A stretch of DNA of 64,000 bases, from the NCBI GenBank assembly GCA_965112735.1, contig OZ218963.1, positions 1,550,001-1,614,000 of the forward strand, read 5' to 3'. Shown piece after piece: positions 34,363-48,190 of this stretch. The notes beneath the pieces are model-generated. The model was not told the origin of the DNA. It saw only the letters and a list, made by a program, of their open reading frames with translations, and made no database searches. Numbering within the stretch: the first letter of the stretch is position 1; each line of letters starts with the position of its first letter. This DNA comes from Phaeosaccion multiseriatum (taxonomy: Eukaryota > Ochrophyta, other classes). The translations under genes were made by a program, and so were the position numbers.

Positions 34363-35228
34363 GGTCGGAGGAGAAGGAGGGCGGGATACTGAGCCCGTGT
34401 CGTCAGTGGGAGTGCCATGGCTGGCTCTCTGCCTCCCTGGGTAGGATTCAACCGATTGATGGGGATGATGGGATGTCCATTCTCAACAAAAGCGACGACC
34501 ACCATCGTGAATAACAACAGCTTTTACGTAAGAGTACGTAGTTTTTATCTGGGAAAGGACAGACACTCTCCCAACTTCGCAAGTGCTCTACGATCGGGAT
34601 TCCCGGTCCTCAATCGGCTCGGGAAAACGATTGAGGAAAGGGATTTGGGAAAAAAATCGCAGACACCCTAATGGAAAAACTTGTGAGTGTGTGGTTATTT
34701 TTTCAACGAAGAGTCGTAGCGGCCGCTGGTTCGATTACCATCGGGGCCGGGGAGGGGGATACACTTTCGGCCAAGTCGTAGGTGCCTCACAAGACGCACG
34801 GAGTGGGCCCTCAGGTGGACCCAACACCTCGTAGATGGCACTCTATTGATTGATAACGTACTCACCTAGCATGCTGACGGAAGGTGTGGCTTCCGAACAT
34901 AGGCTTGACGATGAGGGTAAAGCCGCTCCCGGTTGTAGACGTAGTTCGTCTTCAATAAATTGTGTCAGCCTGGACAATTTAAGACATGGAATATGGAATG
35001 CAGACAATGGGGGAAGAACGAGGTGGTGCAGAGGATGTGCAAGCGGGAACAATGGGCACGAGCGGGAGTTGTATTAGCGGGGAGTGACTTGAGGCAGTGG
35101 GGTTGTGAGTCACTTACCATCGTTTTCTCGGGGCTTACCTGGATCAACTCCATCTCTAATGGCCTTGATGCTGACCACTGCTTGGAGATGTTTCTTCCTC
35201 TGGGAGTATAGCAACAACTAGAATCAGA
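34363..35228. other. Intergenic, no supported gene
   Basis: Several short frames exist but none has recognisable homology or clear splice logic. The segment upstream of 34362 probably contains the promoter of the truncated gene. Confidence 0.35.
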
Positions 35229-35708
35229 TCATGCAAAAAGGCCGCATCCTCGCTCCCCCGCGGAAGTTTGCGCGTCCTTCCTTACCATTCTGACTCCCTT
35301 CTCCATCGCGCACGCGCCAGAGTTACAATGCTTTGCCATGAGGGCGACGAAGGGTCTCCAGCAACTCGACTGGGCAGTGATAAGTGCACCGACTCGTAAT
35401 TCCCTTTTGGCCCAACGCCGGCCAAGTACGAGTTCTTCGCCGATGCTCTTGCCGCAGTGGCCCTTGCTGTTGCTGATAACAAGGGCCTTGCCGCCGCCCC
35501 GGGCTTCAATTCTGTCTTGTCGTTTTCTTCTTGCTTTCTGCAGGCCCAGTAGCCTTTGCGGGGGCAAGAAGGGGGTCACACGTCTGCCACATCCTGGTCG
35601 CTCTTCGCCTCTGCCGTCAACAAAAGGAAGAGGCTCCGATCCATTCCCATGTAGTGAGCCGTAATCCTGGCATGGATCTCCCCCTTCTTGCCGCCGGTGG
35701 TCAATCAA
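35229..35708 (-). CDS. Hypothetical frame, uncertain
   Basis: A 159-codon open frame on the minus strand without a recognised domain. On the plus strand of the same region another frame (about 35400-35545, YEFFADALAAVALAVADNKG) looks equally protein-like. Coding status and strand are unresolved. Confidence 0.15.
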   Translation of the reverse strand: MIDHRRQEGGDPCQDYGSLHGNGSEPLPFVDGRGEERPGCGRRVTPFLPPQRLLGLQKARRKRQDRIEARGGGKALVISNSKGHCGKSIGEELVLGRRWAKRELRVGALITAQSSCWRPFVALMAKHCNSGACAMEKGVRMVRKDAQTSAGERGCGLFA

Positions 35709-36079
35709 AGCGAGCGGGCCGTAGCCTGTGGATAAGCTTAGGAGTTTGAAGGGTGCAGGGTCTTCTCCTGGTGCTCATCTTGGTCGTTGCTGGCCGCGTG
35801 CGGGTGATGCGAGTTGATAAAATTCTCATTCTCTTTGATTTCCTGCCAGCCTTAAGTTTTAAGTTTCAATATCCCTAAACCGCAAATTTAAGACCCACTA
35901 AAGTGGGTCTACAACTTTGGAGGCCCAAAAGCAGGTGATCCCGTCGGAGATGACCCATGCATCTCTCGTACAAAATGAAAGAACAAGATGTCCTTAGTCG
36001 GTATAGAAAGTTGTGCGGGTAACGGGGGACGAGAAGAGGCCATTTGGGATGAAGGAAAATGCTCAGTCAAAATTGTGGC

Positions 36080-36137
36080 TAAGACCCACTTTAATGGGTC
36101 TTAGCGGCTAAGACCCACTAAAGTGGGTCTTAGCGGG
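36080..36137. repeat. Palindrome pair TAAGACCCACT/AGTGGGTCTTA
   Basis: Two adjacent 23- to 24-bp palindromes (one with central TTAA, one with TAAA) lie inside the left end of the piggyBac-like element. Related copies sit at about 35890 and 40515. Confidence 0.8.
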
Positions 36138-36454
36138 TGGGTTTCTAGGGGCTGTATATGAGTATTGGTGCCCTCCCAGAGGCCCTAGTGTGGCTCACGG
36201 GAGCGGTGAGAAGTGTTCGTAACATACAAGACCGCTCCCCTCCACCCCCATGGTCACATCACAACAAATGGCGTGCACAGGTGCACCACACGTCTTGCAC
36301 TTGTGGTTTCTCTCTTCCACCATGGGCATACGGCACGCTTGCCCGCCACCTGCGGCCGCACACGCGTGTGGCCCTCCCGTTGTACATGCTCCTCCACCTC
36401 CACTCTTGTTCCCCCTTCGTGCTGGCCCGGCTCTGCTGTGCGGTCGTCGCGAGC

Positions 36455-36754
36455 TGTTAGAAGTCGTACTTTTGCTAGACTGATACCTGCCCTCTGAATT
36501 CAGACCGGGAGGTATCAGTCTAGCAAAAGTACGACTTCTAACAAGGCTAGTTGTGAGTTCGAACCTTAGCTGTCGCTTGTGAAAAAGCGTATTTTTCGGC
36601 GAAAACTGTTACCAGCTTGCTGGCCCATGATGCTGATTCTCAGACTGCGAGTTACTTCTCTCCACTATGTGCGGTGGGGGGGGGGGGTTCGTCTTCTAGC
36701 AACGGTCTTGTTAGAAGTCGTACTTTTGCTAGACTGATACCTGCCCTCTGAATT
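36455..36754 (+). mobile_element. Family-2 palindromic element: palindrome, core, half palindrome
   Basis: The 89-bp palindrome is 36455-36543 (TGTTAGAAGTCG...CGACTTCTAACA). The 165-bp core is 36544-36708, with TTCGAAC close to the palindrome and a G run at 36677-36687. A half palindrome runs to 36754, where piggyBac sequence resumes. No coding capacity was seen. Confidence 0.85.
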
Positions 36755-37429
36755 TTCGAATCCTCCCTGAAGTACTCGTGCGAGAGCGTCGCGGCCTCCT
36801 TCTGCCGCCGCCGTGGCTGTCTCGAACTCGCCTTCTTCCCTACATGCCGACCAGCAACCCCCTCTGCTGGCTGCTTTGCCACCACTGCTCCTTCCGCTGC
36901 GGCCCTCATGCCGCTGGACCCGACTCCACTGCTGCCCCTCGGCGGATGCGCTCTGTCGCGTGATGCCGCTGCCGCCCCTGCACCGTCTCCTCCCCTCCCG
37001 CGCCTCTCATCTCCTCCCGCAGAATATCTCCTCCTCGTCCCCTGAGCCTTGCTTGTTCCGTCCGCCCCCCTTCTTCCTTCTCCACCACTACCACTGCAAT
37101 TGCTCGAGACAGATCCGCCGTCCCCCCCTCCTGCGCAGTCTTCTCCTCCGCGACCACCAGTGCGTCCTCCGCTGCCCCCTCCTAAGCGGCGGTGGGCAAG
37201 CGCGTGATGGTGGGGGCTTCCTCCAGTGCCACTGTCCCCCCCCCCGACGTCGTCGAGCGGGTATGGCTGTGTCTCCTGGGCGCCCCCACCTGTGCCCTCC
37301 CTCCCTGACCTGCGCCTGCCGCAGGAGCGCTGTGCCGTCGGTTGGCTCCTCCTCCGCCTCCTCCTCCACTCGCTCCACCCACCCGCTTTTCCCTGAAGTA
37401 GTAGAGTGCCCTCTCTGGACGGCACATCC

Positions 37430-38090
37430 CGCAGCTCCAGCGAGTCGCTTGCGGGTGTGCCATCTCCGGAAGCACGCCTCCTCTCCTTTGGAGTTAGAGA
37501 CGCAGAGGTACACTCGACATGTGGGACAGCGATACCAAGACCGTTGTTCTTGGCAGTACTGGCTGGCAACGAGGACTCTGCTTGGGCACGCCGTCCGCCC
37601 CCGCCCTGTGCGACATGCTCTGCGGGATGTGGTCGAGGGAGCGGTTGAGTCTGAATGCACAGCCTTCTCCGCCCTCGTCGAAGTACGGTATCCTGTACCT
37701 CGCAGGGGGGGCACAGATGCGCGAGTCCCGCGGCGCCCTTCCGGCCGAGCGGCCCTCCTTCCTCGAGCTGCTGTTATCCTCCTCATTGACTGCTGACTGA
37801 GCAACACCCTGCTGCCTACCCCCTGCCTTCCCGTCCTCTGGACTTGGCGTGCCTTCCTGAGCTTCCTCCAACAGCTGGAACCCCGCGGCGTAGGCGAAGT
37901 CCGCCAGGCTGCAGACTCTGTTGAGCTGACGGCGGTGTCCATTCATCCCACGGTATTGGCCTTTTTGGAGATGCTCAGCGCCGACCTTACGCATGCGGAA
38001 GGCGAGGAAGGCGTTGGTGCTGAGGCTCTGCAGTGTCGAAAGCACCACTCTCTGCTGCCACGTTGCGCGTTGGTTCTCCTTCGTTATCAC
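37430..38090 (-). pseudogene. piggyBac-like transposase, C-terminal part
   Basis: Reading from 38090 down, WQQRVVLSTLQSLSTNAFLAFR corresponds to the last helix block of the piggyBac catalytic core. After an in-frame low-complexity region the frame shifts. From about 37620 to 37440 it encodes RSWYRCPTCRVYLCV, then EEACFRRWHTRKRLA, the Cys/His-rich C-terminal finger (CxxC...CxxCxxxLC...CFxxWH). The catalytic Asp residues were not identified with confidence. Confidence 0.55.
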
Positions 38091-38366
38091 TTGACGCTAT
38101 TGCGTGTGGCCGTCCACCCCCCCCCTTTGTCCGGGAGTACACAAGACTTCTTGTACGCCGTACGCTCGAACTCGCCAACCAAGCTCGTAAGATCGCGTGC
38201 GCCTACCCAGGCGCCCTGCTTGGACACCGCCAGACGAAAGGAAGGGTGAAGAGAGGAGGAGGGGGAGAGGAGTGTGGGTGTTGGGCGCGTGGTTGGGGCG
38301 GTGGACGGCAGCAGGCACGGACTGGGTGTAAAGGAAGTCCCAACAGCGGATGCGGACAAGTCGGAG

Positions 38367-38991
38367 TGTTAGAAGTCGTACTTTTGCTAGACTGATACCT
38401 GCCCTCTGAATTCAGACCGGGAGGTATCAGTCTAGCAAAAGTACGACTTCTAACAAGACCGTTGCTAGAAGACGAACCCCCCCCCCCCACCGCACATAGT
38501 GGAGAGAAGTAACTCGCAGTCTGAGAATCAGCATCATGGGCCAGCAAGCTGGTAACAGTTTTCGCCGAAAAATACGCTTTTTCACAAGCGACAGCTAAGG
38601 TTCGAACTCACAACTAGCCTTGTTAGAAGTCGTACTTTTGCTAGACTGATACCTGCCCTCTGAATAAAATAATAAATAAATATTATTATTTTATTCAGAG
38701 GGCAGGTATCAGTCTAGCAAAAGTACGACTTCTAACAAGGCTAGTTGTGAGTTCGAACCTTAGCTGTCGCTTGTGAAAAAGCGTATTTTTCGGCGAAAAC
38801 TGTTACCAGCTTGCTGGCCCATGATGCTGATTCTCAGACTGCGAGTTACTTCTCTCCACTATGTGCGGTGGGGGGGGGGGGTTCGTCTTCTAGCAACGGT
38901 CTTGTTAGAAGTCGTACTTTTGCTAGACTGATACCTCCCGGTCTGAATTCAGAGGGCAGGTATCAGTCTAGCAAAAGTACGACTTCTAACA
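38367..38991. mobile_element. Family-2 composite: palindrome, inverted core, palindrome, direct core, palindrome
   Basis: Palindromes are at 38367-38455, 38621-38737 (with an AT-rich AATAAAATAATAAATAAATA insert at its centre) and 38903-38991. Cores are 38456-38620 (inverted) and 38738-38902 (direct). The whole 625-bp unit is flanked by GGAG (38363-38366 and 38992-38995), so it moved as one unit or grew after insertion. Confidence 0.85.
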
Positions 38992-39055
38992 GGAGGAAAC
39001 ACTGACTACGGCTGTTCCACTACAACCTCCCACGCGCACCATCCTTCCTACTCAC

Positions 39056-40583
39056 CTGATGGTCCTGCAGCGGCATGGGAGAGTACGGCAGGAGGTACCC
39101 CATGATCTCATTGAATCGGTCCACTGTAAGGGGCGTCAGGCCCAAGCGCTCCATTATGTCCACGTCCATCTTGAGTGACTTGCTGCTCGTAGACGTAATC
39201 AGGAACATCCCCATCCACTGCTCCATCTCCTTTGTCGTCACGTCCGCCCTTTCCTTCGGCCCCTCGCCCGTCCTCCCCCCTGCTGCCTCCGAGTCGTTTA
39301 AGTGAATACTTTCGTTCGCCCACTCCCTCAGGAGACGCACCGCATCGCCGACAAAGAAGCGAATAGCGTCCGCCTCCGAGGATGGATAAATTCTTTGCCC
39401 GCATGTAAATCCTGAGTTTGTTCACGACACTGGCAGAGACCAACCTATACCTCTCTTCGATGAAGTCTTCCCCAACACTTTCCCCCTGCTGGAGCTGCAG
39501 ATTGAATTTCGTGCCAGCACGGCCAGGCTTCACGAGTCTTTTCCATCCATGCGCCGGGCCCTTCTCCTCTGCCCAACCATCGGCCAGCCCTTGCCTCCGC
39601 GTCGCTCCTCGCCCTCGCCCAGCTGCTGCCACTCCACCTCCTCTGCCTCGTCCTCCTCGGCCTCTTCCTCTGCTCGATCCGGGGCCTTGTAACCCTCCGG
39701 CGAAGACTGGGCCATTGGTCCTTAAGCCCCCATTCGGTTGACCACTTCCTGCCTCCCGTTCTGTGCTCATGTTCACACCACCTCCTCCTCCTCTTCCCTT
39801 CCCTCCTGCGCCTCTACTACTTCCCGCCAAATTCGCGACGCTAGCAGGCGCCGCAGATGGTGCGATACCAGTCGCACTGCCACTTGCACTGTCCTGCCTA
39901 AGGTGATGGCCAGACAGAGGCTGCAGTGTGGCGCTCCAGTTCTCCTTGTCTGTGAGCTGCATTCCCGTATCAGCACCAGAGTCAAAGAACCGTGGGCCGC
40001 CTGCTGCCGAGGCCGCCCCCCCGCCGAGTTGAGCTGAGACTGGTGGTGCGGCTCCTTCTTTCCCCGCCATCTTCGTCGACGTACTCGCTGTCATAGTACC
40101 GTCTACTTTGGGGTTAGCTGCACACGCCGACACACTCATTCTTCTCTTGCTCTGGTCTCCCCCCTGTCCTGGTTGCTGCGGTTCTGCTGACCCACTATCG
40201 GCCACATTTCCATCCTTAAACCTGGAATTCTCCTTCCGTTTCCTCTGTCCCCTCCTTATGTGTGACGGCGAAGGCTCCTGAGCCATCTTGCGCTGCTGTG
40301 TGCCCGTCTGCATGGCATTTGCCGACCTCTCCGTGAAGACGCGGGAAGGAGCTATGCCCGGAGCGGAACGAGCGTATGTGCTACAATCGGTGTCTTCACC
40401 AACCGAAGCTCTCGCAGAAGTTACAGAGTGATCTTGACTACCTTCTGTAAAGAGCTGGAGTGTTGATACGTCTGCAACAAGGAGAGAGATGCCCTGAAAC
40501 AAGAGGCAAAAAAAGGCGCTAAGACCCACTTTAGTGGGTCTTAAAATTAATTTTCCCGAAAGTCGATGACCTCTAAAACCCAC
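39056..40583 (-). pseudogene. piggyBac-like transposase, N-terminal part
   Basis: A long frame with RGG-rich low-complexity sequence (GRGRGGRGRGGG) starts in the region 40583-40313. Near 39400 the meaningful protein continues in a shifted frame, requiring a short intron or an indel: AIRFFVGDAVRLLREWANES, DVTTKEMEQWMGMFL, LTVDRFNEIMGYLLPYSPM. This matches the start of the piggyBac DDE domain. A donor (CATCAG followed by GTGAGTAGG) ends it at about 39056. Downstream coding sequence is interrupted by the 38367-38991 composite. Confidence 0.5.
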
Positions 40584-40615
40584 TTGGGGAGGTTTTCGCG
40601 GTTTAGGGATATCGC

Positions 40616-40754
40616 ATCGATTTTCTGATCTAAATCGATGCGATTGTGGAAGTGGCCATAAGCGGTAGAGGAGACGAAATGCGTATCATTTTTTTTCCTC
40701 GCCAACACAAGCCAGGCGGGATGGGATGAGGAAGAGCGAGAAGCTTACTGTCGA
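40616..40754. promoter_or_regulatory. Upstream region of phosphatidylserine synthase gene
   Basis: About 140 bp between the transposon end and the start codon. It includes the inverted pair ATCGATTTT...AAATCGAT at 40614-40640, and no clear TATA box was seen. Confidence 0.3.
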
Positions 40755-42413
40755 ATGCACGACGGGACAGCGATGGCGCGGGGAGAAGCAGATGGAGGAG
40801 GAGACACACTCCCACCGTCGGCAGCACCAGCCCCAGCACCAGCACCAGCAGCACCAGCAGCAGCACCAGCGGGGGGGGTTGCGTTCCGAGCGTCTCACGT
40901 CGATCACCCCGAGGAGCCTCGCCAGATCATCGCCATGGTGTGCATGGTGGGGGTGGTGGCGGGAGTGGGCCTACGACGAGAGAGCTCCGATCCTCGCGAC
41001 AATGCTAGGGCCGCCTTGCTTGGGGGCATGGTGATTTACCTCACACACTCCTTCCTGCAGCTGCGTGACAGTGTGTTTGTGAGGCCGCATCCCGGGTTCT
41101 GGAGAGTGGTGCACGGTGCGGGAACCATGTACCTTGTGCTGCTGGGTGCGGCCCTGTTCCTCAGCAGAGACAACGCCGTCAACATGGTGGACATTTTGTT
41201 CTCTTCGGAGAAGCCTTCGCTTGCTGCTGCTCCTGCTGCTGCTGCTGCCGCCCAGGTGCCGTCCAATCATCCGGTTCAGATGAAGTGCGAGCTGACATGG
41301 CAGCACCTGTGGGGCCAGCTGACGGAGGTGTGGTTCTTTGCGCATGTGTCCGGCTGGTGGGGCAAAATGTGCATCTTCCGGGACTGGAAAATCTGCTGGG
41401 TACTGTCCATTGGCTTTGAGATTTTGGAGCTATCAATGGGATGGATGGTGCCCCAGTTTAAAGAGTGCTGGTGGGACTCGCTCTTCGTGGACCTCCTGGG
41501 CGCCAACCTCATTGGAATGGTCCTCGGCACATACACCCTCCGCTTTCTGGAGAACCGTAACTACGACTTCGCCGGACATCGGCCGAGGAACGGAGGAGGT
41601 ACCAGAGTGCAACGGGCGCTAGTACGCTTCAGCCCCTTCAGCTGGAACAAGTGGGAGTGGGAGGTGTTCTCGTCCCCCAAGCGCTTTATGCAGATTGTCA
41701 TGCTGGTGTCGGTGGTGCTCATGACGGAGCTCAATGCCTTTATGCTTCTCAATGCCCTCGACATTCCCAAGAGCAGCATTTTCCACAAGGCTCGGCTATG
41801 CCTCTTGGCCCTTGTGGGGTCGCTAGGCACCGCTGAATTTTACGAATACATCACCAAACCCGCAAACCAAAGGATTGGGCCCAACATGTGGCTCATCAGC
41901 GCCCTCATGCAGCTCGAGATTCTGGTGTGGGTGAAATTCATGCCCTCCCAAATCCTCTCCCAGAACAGCCCCATGGCCGTCAAAGGCCCCCTGCTTCTCA
42001 CCATGTCCCTCTTTTGCATGTGGGCGCTGCTCTTTTTCACCATGAACAAGCCTTCGACAGTGAGCGGGGGGAGTGGGTTGTGCACCACAGCTGGAAGCAG
42101 CAATAGTGGTAGCGATGGCAGTAGAGGGAGGGAGGGCAGCGGTTGCACCAACGGATGTAGAGGAGGCACGCAGGGGATGGAGAACGTGGACAGCGCTGTC
42201 TCGCTACAGCAACCGCAGCAGCAGGAGCAGGAGCAGGAGCAGGCCGAACGGCAGCGCAAGGACTGGGAGGGTGGGCCGGCGGCCTCGGTTGGGGTGGTGG
42301 AGGCTTTGAAGCACCTCAACACCGTTGACCTGCTGAAATGGCTGGGACTGGACTTGCTCTTTTTTGCGTCCTTTCTCCCTCTCGGCTGGCTCGTCAAGCA
42401 GTACTACTACTGA
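40755..42413 (+). CDS. Phosphatidylserine synthase, base-exchange type
   Basis: A single-exon gene of 552 residues. It fits the PTDSS1/PTDSS2 family, which swaps serine for the head group of an existing phospholipid in the ER membrane. Diagnostic segments are FVRPHPGFWRVVHG early, then LTWQHLWGQLTEVWFFAHVSGWWGKMCIFRDWKICW, EILELSMGWMVPQFKECWWDSL and LGANLIGMVLGTYTLRFLENRNYDF, with at least eight hydrophobic helices. Unusual features are a Pro/Ala-rich N terminus and a Ser/Gly/Gln-rich insert (about residues 436-505) before the last helix. The Met at 40773 is an alternative start. It ends with Tyr-Tyr-Tyr and UGA-C, and the frame stays open after the stop until 42902. Confidence 0.93.
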   Translation: MHDGTAMARGEADGGGDTLPPSAAPAPAPAPAAPAAAPAGGVAFRASHVDHPEEPRQIIAMVCMVGVVAGVGLRRESSDPRDNARAALLGGMVIYLTHSFLQLRDSVFVRPHPGFWRVVHGAGTMYLVLLGAALFLSRDNAVNMVDILFSSEKPSLAAAPAAAAAAQVPSNHPVQMKCELTWQHLWGQLTEVWFFAHVSGWWGKMCIFRDWKICWVLSIGFEILELSMGWMVPQFKECWWDSLFVDLLGANLIGMVLGTYTLRFLENRNYDFAGHRPRNGGGTRVQRALVRFSPFSWNKWEWEVFSSPKRFMQIVMLVSVVLMTELNAFMLLNALDIPKSSIFHKARLCLLALVGSLGTAEFYEYITKPANQRIGPNMWLISALMQLEILVWVKFMPSQILSQNSPMAVKGPLLLTMSLFCMWALLFFTMNKPSTVSGGSGLCTTAGSSNSGSDGSRGREGSGCTNGCRGGTQGMENVDSAVSLQQPQQQEQEQEQAERQRKDWEGGPAASVGVVEALKHLNTVDLLKWLGLDLLFFASFLPLGWLVKQYYY

Positions 42414-42841
42414 CGGAATTGGGTTGCTGCTCTATTTCGCGATAAATCGCAGTGGCGCATCAGGGCAGAGTGCCGTGGCAACAATATACATTCACGGGTT
42501 GGAGTTTTCTACATATGTATAGGATGGGAGAATCTTGCTCCGACCCTCTGGCGTTTGTCTCTTCTCCCTCACCTCCGTACCCTGCCCATCCCCCTTTTCT
42601 TTCTTTTTTTGCTCGTGGTGTCTATAAAAGAAAGAACAATTGACCCCTCCATTTCCAAGCTCTTGTTCACAGCGGCACAGAGGGAGGGGGCGTCTAACGT
42701 CTTCTTGGCGGCTGCTCCTCCCCCAGAGCTCCCCAACCCCCTTCCTTACCCTATTTATACTTGGCTCTGGTGTCTACAAGAATTGCGCAGCTCAAGCTTC
42801 GGGATGCCCCGCCCCCCCAGGGGAAGAACCAACCAAAGTCA
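42414..42841. other. Convergent 3' region between phosphatidylserine synthase and SelO
   Basis: No separate gene was seen. The frame downstream of the UGA at 42411-42413 is free of stops for 162 codons and runs into the antisense of the SelO 3' end. Confidence 0.4.
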
Positions 42842-46057
<3,216 letters not shown>

Positions 46058-46067
<10 letters not shown>

Positions 46068-47666
46068 TATTATCGCAGAAGGGAAAGAGAGCGAGGGCTA
46101 GTGGCAGAAGTGGCAGCAGTAGGAGCTGGGATGGGCCTCGAGAACGGCTGCGGCTTCAGGCTCGACGCTGGCTCTCCCGCGCTCGGGCGGCTCCATTGTC
46201 GTGCCTCGTGTTGCTGTTGGCCCTCGTGGGGACAGCTGTAGTGTTACTGGTTCGCTTGTGCTGGTACATGCATGTCCACTCCTATGTGTGGCAAGTGACG
46301 GCGTTCGCGGGGCTGTGGCGCCAGCCCCGTGAGCCCTGCTCCCTGCTGGTGGACATTCACCAGACGTATGACCTCCTGGGAGCACCTCCCAAGGACGAGC
46401 AGCAGCAGCTCCGGATAGCTATCGTGCTCCTGTACAGCCCGCTAATGTGGCCGAACAGGTGTGGTTGAGAGCTGCTCTGTACCGCTGCCCGAGCCAACAA
46501 ACGGGCTCACAACGCTCGCTTCCTTACTCGCGCTCTTCTCCCCCACAAGGTACACTGAAATAAGCTTGTCCAACAAGCGTGGCTACGCATCTTTGCATGA
46601 CTACACATTGATTGTGGCCGATGAAAGCCACCCTTCCGTGGACCACAGCAGACCGATGGCTTGGAGCAAAATCCTCCTAGTCCAGAAGTACCTACCCGAG
46701 TATGACTACATTGCCTATATGGACATGGACACATTGGTGAGTAGCAAGAGAAGATATACTCGCCTCCTTGCTCGTTCTGTGCCCCCCTTGTTGCGTCACA
46801 ATGTTCCTTTGCCCCCCTCCCCCCCGGTCTCCCCCTCTCTCCCTTTGTACCCGCCCCCCCAGATTATGGATCCCAGCATCAAGCTCGAGTGGATCATTGA
46901 GCGCAGCAGCACCGCAAACCTCAAAAGTAAGGACGCCGCATCTGGAGCAGCAGCCGGCGCATCGGCGAGTGTGTCGTCCCTTTCCGTGTCCTCCGCCGAC
47001 CGGCAAGAGCGGTCCGGTTTGACCGACATGATTATGACTGAGGATTGGAATGGACCCAATACAGGCGTGTTCTTGGTCCGGAATTCCGCTTGGTCGCACT
47101 GGCTGTTGAAAGAGTGGTGGGGGCAGGAGCAGCTCGTCAAGGGTGCCTTCACCTTCGAATACGAGCAGCGAGGTCTGCACTTCCTCTTGCAGGTGAGCCC
47201 CACTTGTGTCATTTTCCCTTTTTGCTTTTGCTGGGCTGCACCCTTTCCCCTGCAGTTTGAGGGGTCTGAGGACTTTGGGTATGGCAAGCGGAGTAGAGCA
47301 TGAACCTGGAGTATGGTGGCTGTTTGGCTGACGGGTGACCGCCTCCACTCCACCTGCCCCCGACAGACTAAGGTCTGGAGATCTCGCCACCCGGAATTGG
47401 TCTATTCGGGCGTGTCGTCTGCCATTTGGAAGCACATATCTGTGCTACCTCAGTGTGTGATGAACAGCTACATTGTGCACCCGCTTCAGAGTGGCAACGC
47501 GTTGGTGAGGGCGTATGGCGACCACGCTAGATACAACCCCACCTGCGACTTCGTGCTACACATGGCGGGCAAGAAGGGAGAGGTGCGGCTCCGGCTCATG
47601 GACTTCTTTGCCGTTCAGGCGGCGTCTGCCTTGACTTTAGCGCGCATGGCAACCAATGCCGGTTGA
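46058..47666 (+). CDS. GMA12/MNN10-type (GT34) glycosyltransferase (4 exons)
   Basis: Exons are 46058-46458, 46550-46736, 46863-47192 and 47367-47666 (405 residues); phases are 2, 0 and 0. It is a type II membrane protein with a basic cytosolic end, then a long hydrophobic anchor (about residues 49-70). GT34 features are SNKRGYASLHDYTL, RPMAWSKILLVQKYLPEYDYIAYMDMDTL with the DxD metal site, NGPNTGVFLVRNSAWSHWLLKEWW, and an acidic/Gln catalytic stretch before it. Residues encoded by 46920-47010 form a Ser/Ala-rich insert. It is expected to act in the Golgi on glycans, transferring galactose or another hexose; the donor sugar is not predictable. It is divergently paired with SelO, sharing a very short promoter. 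Confidence 0.85.
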
Positions 47667-48190
47667 TGTCAGGCCAAGCCTTGCCATTGGGCCAGGGGTG
47701 AAGTGCTGCTGGCGATACTAGAGGACAGAGGGGGGAGAGGAGGGCGTACTGTCGGATCAGCTGGCGTCCATGCTTCAGACTTTGCACAGCAGTGATATGC
47801 GCTACAGCAGGGCAGCTGAAGCTACTACCGGCGGATAGAGCCGAGTCCAACTGCTGCTCCTGGGCTGTGACTCCTGTCGTAGATCTCCAAAACGCCGTCG
47901 GCACGCTGCACTTCCATCATTCTCCTTTCACTCCTCCCGTGTAGGAGAAGGGCTGCTCAGCATCCAGCAGGAAAGAGTGACAGCAACTAGCCCAACCCCA
48001 GCGTCAGCGTCTTGCATATCAACAAGAATATACGATTTCAAACATACGATTCTTAGGTTGTTTCCTTGTGTAACAGACAGAAAGGTGCAGTGGGATGCAG
48101 CAAAACCTGTGAATTTCTCTTCTGCCTCTCCACTTTCTTCTCCTTCCCCTTTCAGTTTCTTAGGTGACTCCTATGAGTCAATAAATATCA
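47667..48190. other. Convergent intergenic region
   Basis: 524 bp between two convergent 3' ends, probably containing both 3' UTRs. No gene was seen. Confidence 0.4.

Larger units (their letters stand above)
35866..40615 (-). mobile_element. Decayed piggyBac-like transposon
   Basis: Both ends carry inverted sequence: ATATCCCTAAACCGC at about 35870 and its complement at about 40598, each with the palindrome AAGACCCACT(A/T)AAGTGGGTCTT nearby (35890-35911, 40519-40543). Between them, minus-strand fragments in order match piggyBac transposase logic: an N-terminal DVTTKEMEQW...DRFNEIMGYL segment, a WQQRVVLSTLQSLSTNAFLAFR segment, and a C-terminal Cys/His-rich domain. Frames are broken and two palindromic clusters are inserted. 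Exact termini and TTAA target sites could not be fixed. Confidence 0.6.

Noticed and set aside
35400-35545. Plus-strand frame YEFFADALAAVALAVADNKG as a conserved plastid protein exon
   Set aside because: It is protein-like but short and Ala-rich, with no recognised family or clear splice sites; a competing minus-strand frame exists.
36652-37569. 305-codon Gly/Arg-rich frame on the minus strand as an independent gene
   Set aside because: It lies in an alternative register of the piggyBac-like transposase tail, is low complexity, and does not include the conserved Cys/His finger.
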